Part shown: in pieces, positions 23,062-27,816 of the stretch
How the letters are laid out: each line of letters begins with the position of its first letter
Numbering within the stretch: the stretch's first letter is position 1
Source: JAGTVB01 sp964624765
GTDB lineage: Bacteria > Pseudomonadota > Gammaproteobacteria > HK1
Reading direction: 5' to 3'
Length of the DNA stretch: 27,816 nt
NCBI GenBank assembly: GCA_964624765.1
Contig: CAZUZO010000033.1
Span: 1-27,816, forward strand
Position numbers and translations under genes: made by a program
Notes under the pieces: generated by a model
The model's database searches: none
Seen by the model: only the letters and a program-made list of their open reading frames with translations
What the model was told of the DNA's origin: nothing

Positions 23062-25440
23062 ATGAACATTCCCAACCTCACAGAAGACTTACGGCGAATC
23101 GCAGAAGCGAGGCACCACGACCCGTTTAAGGTGCTCGGTCGGCATCAGGAACAAGACGGCGTCGTGATCCGGGCCAATATCCCAAACTGCATCGATGTGA
23201 CTATCGCTGAGGGGATGTTATCGATGGAACGCATCCCTAATACCGACATTTTCGAGTGGCGCGGTGATCCCGATGGACTCCCGGACCACTACCGCTTCAT
23301 TTGGCGCGATTCCGGACATCATGAGCACATCGTTCATGATCCCTATACCTTTCTGCCCCAGGTGAGCGATTTCGATTTACACCTTTTCAATGAAGGGCGA
23401 CATTGGCATGCCTATCGGTTTCTGGGGGCGCATGCGCGCCTGGTGGACGGTATAGCGGGGGTGTTGTTTGCCGTGTGGGCCCCCAGTGCCGAACGTGTCA
23501 GCGTGGTCGGGGAGTTCAATCGCTGGGACGGTCGCGCTCATCCTCTGCGAGTGCGGGGAGGCAGCGGTGTGTGGGAGCTGTTTATTCCGGAGCTTAAACC
23601 GGGTCTTCTTTACAAATTCGAGATTCGCAACCGTAATACCGGCATGGTGTTCCTCAAGTCGGATCCCTACGGTCAGCGGTTTGAGGTTCGCCCGAGCACC
23701 GCCTCTATCGTGGTCGACGAAACGCCTTTCCCGTGGACCGATGAGGCGTGGATGGAAAAGCGCGCGTCCCGCGATTGGCTGCATGCGCCCATGTCGGTCT
23801 ATGAAGTGCACTTGGGATCGTGGCAACGTGGGCCAGAGGGTGAGTTCTTAACCTACCGGGAGCTTGCCGAAAATCTGGTCAGCCATGTCAAGGAAATGGG
23901 ATTTAGCCATATCGAGTTATTACCGATCACCGAGCACCCCTTCGATGCCTCCTGGGGCTATCAGACCACCGGCTATTTCGCCCCCACGAGCCGATTCGGT
24001 AAACCGAACGATTTTCGTTACTTCGTGAATTACTGTCATCAGCATGACATCGGTGTGTTTCTCGATTGGGTGCCCGCCCATTTTCCGAAGGACGCCCATG
24101 GCCTGGCGCGTTTCGACGGCGAGCCGGTATATGAGCATGCGGATCCGCGCCAAGGCGAGCATCTCGATTGGTCGACCCTGATCTACAACTATGGACGCCA
24201 GGAGGTGTGCGGTTTCCTGCTTTCCAGCGCCGTATTCTGGGTGGAGGAATTGCACCTGGACGGGTTGCGGGTGGATGCTGTGGCATCCATGTTGTATCTG
24301 GACTATTCCCGTGAGGAGTGGATCCCAAATAAATACGGTGGTCGGGAGAATCTCGAGGCGATGGATTTTCTGCGCGAGCTCAACACCGTCATCCATGGCC
24401 AGTATCCTGGCGTACTGGTGATGGCCGAAGAGTCGACGTCCTGGCCCCAAGTGACGCGTCCCACCTACGTGGGCGGTCTGGGCTTCAGCATGAAGTGGAA
24501 TATGGGGTGGATGAATGACACGCTACGCTATATGGCTAACGACCCCATCTATCGGCAGTATCATCATGACCTGCTGACGTTTAGCATGCTGTATGCGTTT
24601 TCGGAGAATTTCCTGCTTCCCTTTTCCCACGATGAGGTGGTGCACGGCAAGGGATCCATGCTCAACAAGATGCCGGGTGATGAGTGGCGCCGCTTTGCGA
24701 ACTTGCGTTTGCTCTATACCTATATGTTCACCCATCCCGGAAAGAAGCTTCTGTTCATGGGGACAGAGTTTGGGCAGGGGGGCGAGTGGGATAGCTCACG
24801 CGTGCTGGATTGGTACGTGCTGCAGTACCCATTCCATAGCGGCCTGCAGCGGTTGGTGAAGGATTTGAATGCACTTTATCATCATTCGAGGGCGCTTTAT
24901 TACTATGAGTTCGAGTGGCAGGGATTTGATTGGATCGATTGTCACGATGCCCAGCAGTCGACTCTGAGTTACCTGCGCAAGTGCGATGACGAATTCTTGG
25001 TGGTGGTCGTGAATTTCACACCGGTACCCCGCTACGGCTATCGCATCGGCGTGCCGAGCCCAGGGGGGTATCGGGAAATTTTCAACTCCGATTCCGAGTT
25101 TTATGGCGGTAGCAATGTCGGAAACGGTGGGCTTCCCCTCATTGCCGAGGAGATGCCATGGATGGATCGGCCGTATTCGCTCTCGATCACCTTGCCACCC
25201 CTGGCCGGCATCGTTTTGGAACTGGAGCCTGAGGCGCGCCCGGTCGGGCAAAAGCAGGTGCCGGAGGCCGAGGTCCAAGCCCTGCGGTCTGAGCTGGCGG
25301 CATTGCGCTCGCAGTTAACAGTGGGTCGCGCCAGCGAAGCGAACCAGGGGGAGCCCGAGGCAAAGCAAATGCCGCAACAGAGCTGGTGGGCCAGTGTTCA
25401 GACGGCGCCGGTATCGACGACCGGGCGTGAGAAGTTGTGA
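23062..25440 (+). CDS. glgB: 1,4-alpha-glucan branching enzyme
   Basis: The 792-residue enzyme makes alpha-1,6 branches in glycogen. It has the long GlgB layout: an N1 domain (HHDPFKVLGRHQEQDG), a CBM48 domain (GVLFAVWAPSAERVSVVGEFNRWDGR), and a GH13_9 barrel with D405 (GLRVDAVASMLY, the same number as in E. coli), E456 (MAEEST) and D524 (FSHDEVVHGKGSM). E. coli GlgB has 728 residues. The extra C-terminal 55-60 here include a short coiled-coil stretch (VQALRSELAALRSQL) and an Ala/Gln-rich tail. The last codons (REKL and TGA) lie at the edge of repeat A. The ATG at 23062 has GAG 8 bases upstream. It converges on rfbB. Confidence 0.96.
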   Translation: MNIPNLTEDLRRIAEARHHDPFKVLGRHQEQDGVVIRANIPNCIDVTIAEGMLSMERIPNTDIFEWRGDPDGLPDHYRFIWRDSGHHEHIVHDPYTFLPQVSDFDLHLFNEGRHWHAYRFLGAHARLVDGIAGVLFAVWAPSAERVSVVGEFNRWDGRAHPLRVRGGSGVWELFIPELKPGLLYKFEIRNRNTGMVFLKSDPYGQRFEVRPSTASIVVDETPFPWTDEAWMEKRASRDWLHAPMSVYEVHLGSWQRGPEGEFLTYRELAENLVSHVKEMGFSHIELLPITEHPFDASWGYQTTGYFAPTSRFGKPNDFRYFVNYCHQHDIGVFLDWVPAHFPKDAHGLARFDGEPVYEHADPRQGEHLDWSTLIYNYGRQEVCGFLLSSAVFWVEELHLDGLRVDAVASMLYLDYSREEWIPNKYGGRENLEAMDFLRELNTVIHGQYPGVLVMAEESTSWPQVTRPTYVGGLGFSMKWNMGWMNDTLRYMANDPIYRQYHHDLLTFSMLYAFSENFLLPFSHDEVVHGKGSMLNKMPGDEWRRFANLRLLYTYMFTHPGKKLLFMGTEFGQGGEWDSSRVLDWYVLQYPFHSGLQRLVKDLNALYHHSRALYYYEFEWQGFDWIDCHDAQQSTLSYLRKCDDEFLVVVVNFTPVPRYGYRIGVPSPGGYREIFNSDSEFYGGSNVGNGGLPLIAEEMPWMDRPYSLSITLPPLAGIVLELEPEARPVGQKQVPEAEVQALRSELAALRSQLTVGRASEANQGEPEAKQMPQQSWWASVQTAPVSTTGREKL

Positions 25441-25572
25441 ATAATCCGTCGCGAGCGGCCCGAGAGTCAGGCGGACGGAGCGCAGCGACGAGACATATCA
25501 GATAGATAGGCGAGGAGCGAGTACCGCCCAACGCCGCTATCGGGTAGCGCAGCAGGTTTTTTCACAACCTCT
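25430..25572. repeat. Repeat A, copy 3 between convergent glgB and rfbB
   Basis: The ends AGAAGTTGTGAATAATCC and GGTTTTTTCACAACCTCT pair with several mismatches on the left. The core matches copies 1 and 2. The glgB TGA (25438-25440) lies inside the left end and the rfbB stop (25572-25574, minus strand) touches the right end, so the element is the whole spacer and may act as a two-way terminator. Confidence 0.85.
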
Positions 25573-26642
25573 CAGTCCAACCTGGGCGTTTTATCGCTCC
25601 CGTACTGTTGGGCATAGTAGTGGACATAATCGCCTCGGCGCACCCGTTTCCACCAGTCGTCATGGTCCAGGTACCAGCGTACGGTTTGCTCCAGGCCGTC
25701 GGTAAAGGCATAGCGTGGTTGCCAGCCGAGCTGGCGGCGGATTTTTCCCGCATCGATGGCGTAGCGCCGATCATGGCCGGGTCGATCGGTGACGAAGGCG
25801 ATGAGGTTTCGGCGTGCTTGGGCGGTGGGCACCAGGCGGTCAAGGCAATCGCAGATTTGCTGGACGATATCCAAATTTTCCCGTTCGTTAGTCGCACCGA
25901 TGCTGTAAGTTTGGCCGGTTTCGCCGGCCATCAGTACGGCTTCGATGCCCCGGCAGTGATCTTCGACGTGCAGCCAATCGCGCACGTTGCGGCCATCACC
26001 GTACACAGGAATGGGCTGGCTCTCGAGAGCGTTGATGATGGTCAGCGGTATGAGCTTCTCGGGGAACTGGTAGGGACCATAGTTATTGGAACAGTTGGTG
26101 GTCAGTACCGGCAGTCCGTAGGTGTGGAAGTAGGCTCGCACCAGATGGTCGGCAGCGGCCTTGGAGGCGGCGTAGGGACTGTTGGGTCGATAGGGGCTCG
26201 CCTCACTGAAAGGCGGTTCGTCGCGTTCCAGGCTTCCAAACACCTCATCGGTGGACACATGGAGGAAACGTTGTCCGCGCCGGCTGTCTCCCCACGTTTT
26301 TCTGGCCGCCTCGAGCAGCACGAAAGTTCCGTGGACGTTGGTGTGGATGAATGCCTCGGGTCCGAGGATGGAGCGATCGACGTGGGATTCCGCGGCAAAG
26401 TGGACGACGGTGTCGATACCGTTCTCACGGAAGATCTTTTCGACCCGCTCGGCGTGGCAAATATCACCCTGGATAAACCGATAATTGGGTAGCGATTCCA
26501 GCCCAGCGAGACTTTCTAGGTTACCGGCGTAGGTGAGGGCATCGAGGATGACCAGGCTATCGTCCGCGTGCTGGGCGAGCCAGTAGCGCACGAAGTTGCT
26601 GCCGATGAACCCGGCTCCACCCGTGACTAGCAGCTGTCGCAT
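25572..26642 (-). CDS. rfbB: dTDP-glucose 4,6-dehydratase
   Basis: The 356-residue protein converts dTDP-glucose to dTDP-4-keto-6-deoxyglucose, the second step of dTDP-rhamnose synthesis. It is a short-chain dehydrogenase of extended type with the NAD-binding GGAGFIG (8-14), catalytic T131-D132-E133, and YAASK (Y157, K161). Further family sequence includes TTNCSNNYGPYQFPEKLIPL and VRDWLHVEDHCRGI. Length is normal. A GAGG lies six bases before the ATG. It is the second gene after rfbA, 109 bp away. rfbC and rfbD are not in the window. Confidence 0.97.
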   Translation of the reverse strand: MRQLLVTGGAGFIGSNFVRYWLAQHADDSLVILDALTYAGNLESLAGLESLPNYRFIQGDICHAERVEKIFRENGIDTVVHFAAESHVDRSILGPEAFIHTNVHGTFVLLEAARKTWGDSRRGQRFLHVSTDEVFGSLERDEPPFSEASPYRPNSPYAASKAAADHLVRAYFHTYGLPVLTTNCSNNYGPYQFPEKLIPLTIINALESQPIPVYGDGRNVRDWLHVEDHCRGIEAVLMAGETGQTYSIGATNERENLDIVQQICDCLDRLVPTAQARRNLIAFVTDRPGHDRRYAIDAGKIRRQLGWQPRYAFTDGLEQTVRWYLDHDDWWKRVRRGDYVHYYAQQYGSDKTPRLD

Positions 26643-26751
26643 TGTTTACCTCGCCTCTGCATAATGTTCAGCCTTCTTACGTTCGGTTTGGCACTCTGGG
26701 GCTGTGGCTTTCCCACCCTGGGTTGGCACACGGGTGAGCCGCAGCCGACGC

Positions 26752-27624
26752 TCAAACGGCTTCCTCCAAGATTTCAAGGAGATATTGGCCGTATCCGTTT
26801 TGCATGAGTTCAGTGGCGAGGTGCTGGAGTTGGTCGCGTGAGATGTAGCCCATGCGATAGGCGATCTCTTCCAGACAAGCGATCTTCAGCCCCTGTCGGG
26901 CCTCGATGGCCGCGATATAGTTTGAAGCTTGTTGCAGCGATTCGTGGGTGCCGGTATCCAGCCAGGCGATGCCGCGCCCCAGTTTTTCCACCTGGAGCTC
27001 ACCTCGGTCGAGATAGATCTGATTGAGATCGGTGATCTCCAACTCGCCGCGCGCCGAGGGCCGAAGTGACCGGGCGAAATCGACGACCTGCTGGTCGTAG
27101 AAGTATATTCCCGTCACGGCATAGTGAGACGGCGGAACCGCCGGTTTTTCCTGAATCCGCACAGGATTGCCCGCCCCGTCGAACTCGAGCACGCCGTAGC
27201 GTTCCGGGGTGTTGACGCGGTAGGCAAACACGGTCGCTCCCTGGGTACGCCTCGCAACCTGTTGCAGCGTTTCGCTAAGGCCATGGCCGTAGAAGATATT
27301 GTCACCCAGAATCAAGCAGGTTGGCTGGCCGGCGATAAATTCTTGGCCGATGAGAAAGGCCTCCGCAAGGCCCCGTGGCTGCGGTTGCTCGGCATAATGC
27401 AGCTCGAGTCCCCACTGTTCGCCGCTCCCGAGTAAGCGCCGGAAGTTGGGCAGATCCCAAGGCGTGGAGATGAGCAATATCTCCCGCACCCCCCCCAACA
27501 TGAGGGTCGAAAGGGGATAGTAGATCATGGGCTTATCGTAGACGGGGAGTAACTGCTTGCTCACACAGCGGGTGATGGGATAGAGCCGGGTTCCCGCTCC
27601 GCCGGCCAGCACGATGCCCTTCAT
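26752..27624 (-). CDS. rfbA: Glucose-1-phosphate thymidylyltransferase
   Basis: The 290-residue enzyme joins dTTP and glucose 1-phosphate to make dTDP-glucose. It begins KGIVLAGGAGTRLYPIT (nucleotide-binding signature) followed by SKQLLPVYDKPMIYYPLS. D108 in LILGDNIFYG is the metal ligand, and EKP and GIAWLDTGTHESL are the other family blocks. Length is typical. AGGAG lies six bases before the ATG. It shares a strand and probably a transcript with rfbB and supplies sugar nucleotide for O-antigen or other surface polysaccharide. It also competes for glucose 1-phosphate with the neighbouring glucan pathway. Confidence 0.97.
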   Translation of the reverse strand: MKGIVLAGGAGTRLYPITRCVSKQLLPVYDKPMIYYPLSTLMLGGVREILLISTPWDLPNFRRLLGSGEQWGLELHYAEQPQPRGLAEAFLIGQEFIAGQPTCLILGDNIFYGHGLSETLQQVARRTQGATVFAYRVNTPERYGVLEFDGAGNPVRIQEKPAVPPSHYAVTGIYFYDQQVVDFARSLRPSARGELEITDLNQIYLDRGELQVEKLGRGIAWLDTGTHESLQQASNYIAAIEARQGLKIACLEEIAYRMGYISRDQLQHLATELMQNGYGQYLLEILEEAV

Positions 27625-27693
27625 GCTTTTCTCCTAAACATATTCGGCGTTGGTCATCGTTTCGGCGGTTTTATTACCTTTGCCCTGGGGCCA

Positions 27694-27788
27694 GCCGACC
27701 CTCTGGGCGCAGGGGACGCCGTGAAGACGTCCCTGTCGGCTTGGGTCCGGCCGCCTCCGCAACACACCCTTGCGCCCAGAGGATCGGC
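27694..27788. repeat. Inverted-repeat element (repeat D), near the window end
   Basis: Arms GCCGACCCTCTGGGCGCAGGG (27694-27714, 21 bp) and its near reverse complement CCCTTGCGCCCAGAGGATCGGC (27767-27788) enclose about 52 bases starting GACGCCGTGAAGACGTCCC. Similar short GC-rich elements with a GACGCCGTGAA motif are common intergenic repeats in gammaproteobacteria, as I recall. Upstream of rfbA. Confidence 0.55.
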
Positions 27789-27816
27789 TGCCGGAGGAGT
27801 GGTGCGATGGTGTGCT

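Noticed and set aside
25608..26492. Plus-strand open frame of 294 codons
   Set aside because: It is antisense to rfbB, which is complete and conserved.
26688..26711. TGGCAC near 26690 as a sigma-54 promoter
   Set aside because: No TTGC at the required spacing and no gene starts suitably downstream.

Overview
The window comes from a GC-rich bacterium, most likely a gammaproteobacterium. The reasons are a sigma-54 activator circuit with an IHF site, a phasin (polyhydroxyalkanoate granule protein), an MscS-type channel, rfbA/rfbB, and proteobacterial-style short inverted-repeat elements in the intergenic spaces. The exact lineage cannot be fixed from the sequence. No rRNA, tRNA, CRISPR array, transposase or integrase was found.

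Layout. 1-3.1 kb: a membrane-bound CHASE3-PAS-sigma54 activator gene broken by a frameshift. A textbook sigma-54 promoter region follows (palindromic enhancer, IHF site, -24/-12 element), then a gene for a small exported protein. 3.1-5.6 kb: an MscS-family channel gene on the minus strand and a gene-free stretch with four DnaA boxes. 5.6-6.3 kb: a phasin gene with a 15-bp operator-like palindrome in its promoter. 6.3-17.5 kb: a plus-strand series of five genes. They encode a plant-type alpha-glucan, water dikinase (GWD-like), a PWD-like dikinase fused to an N-terminal xylose-isomerase-type TIM barrel, a second stand-alone TIM-barrel protein, a polysaccharide deacetylase-family protein, and a GH13 debranching/pullulanase-type enzyme. 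17.6-21.7 kb: a minus-strand set with a GH13 enzyme (GlgE/amylase-like), a cyanobacterial-type glycogen synthase (GlgA) and a GH57 glucanotransferase/amylase. 21.7-23.1 kb: a gene-free region with three repeat elements. 23.1-25.4 kb: glgB. 25.6-27.6 kb: rfbA-rfbB (dTDP-sugar synthesis) on the minus strand. The window ends in another inverted-repeat element.

How it fits together. The centre is a glucan storage locus of about 19 kb that can elongate (GlgA), branch (GlgB), trim or debranch (GH13, GH57) and, unusually for bacteria, phosphorylate alpha-glucan through two His-phosphotransfer dikinases. In plants this GWD plus PWD pair loosens crystalline starch before degradation. Its presence here, with two uncharacterised metal-type TIM-barrel proteins, is the most interesting feature of the window. 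No ADP-glucose pyrophosphorylase, glucan phosphorylase or recognisable glucan phosphatase is encoded here. At least two families of short inverted-repeat elements (A and B) sit at gene ends, and several genes have their stop codon inside or touching a repeat.
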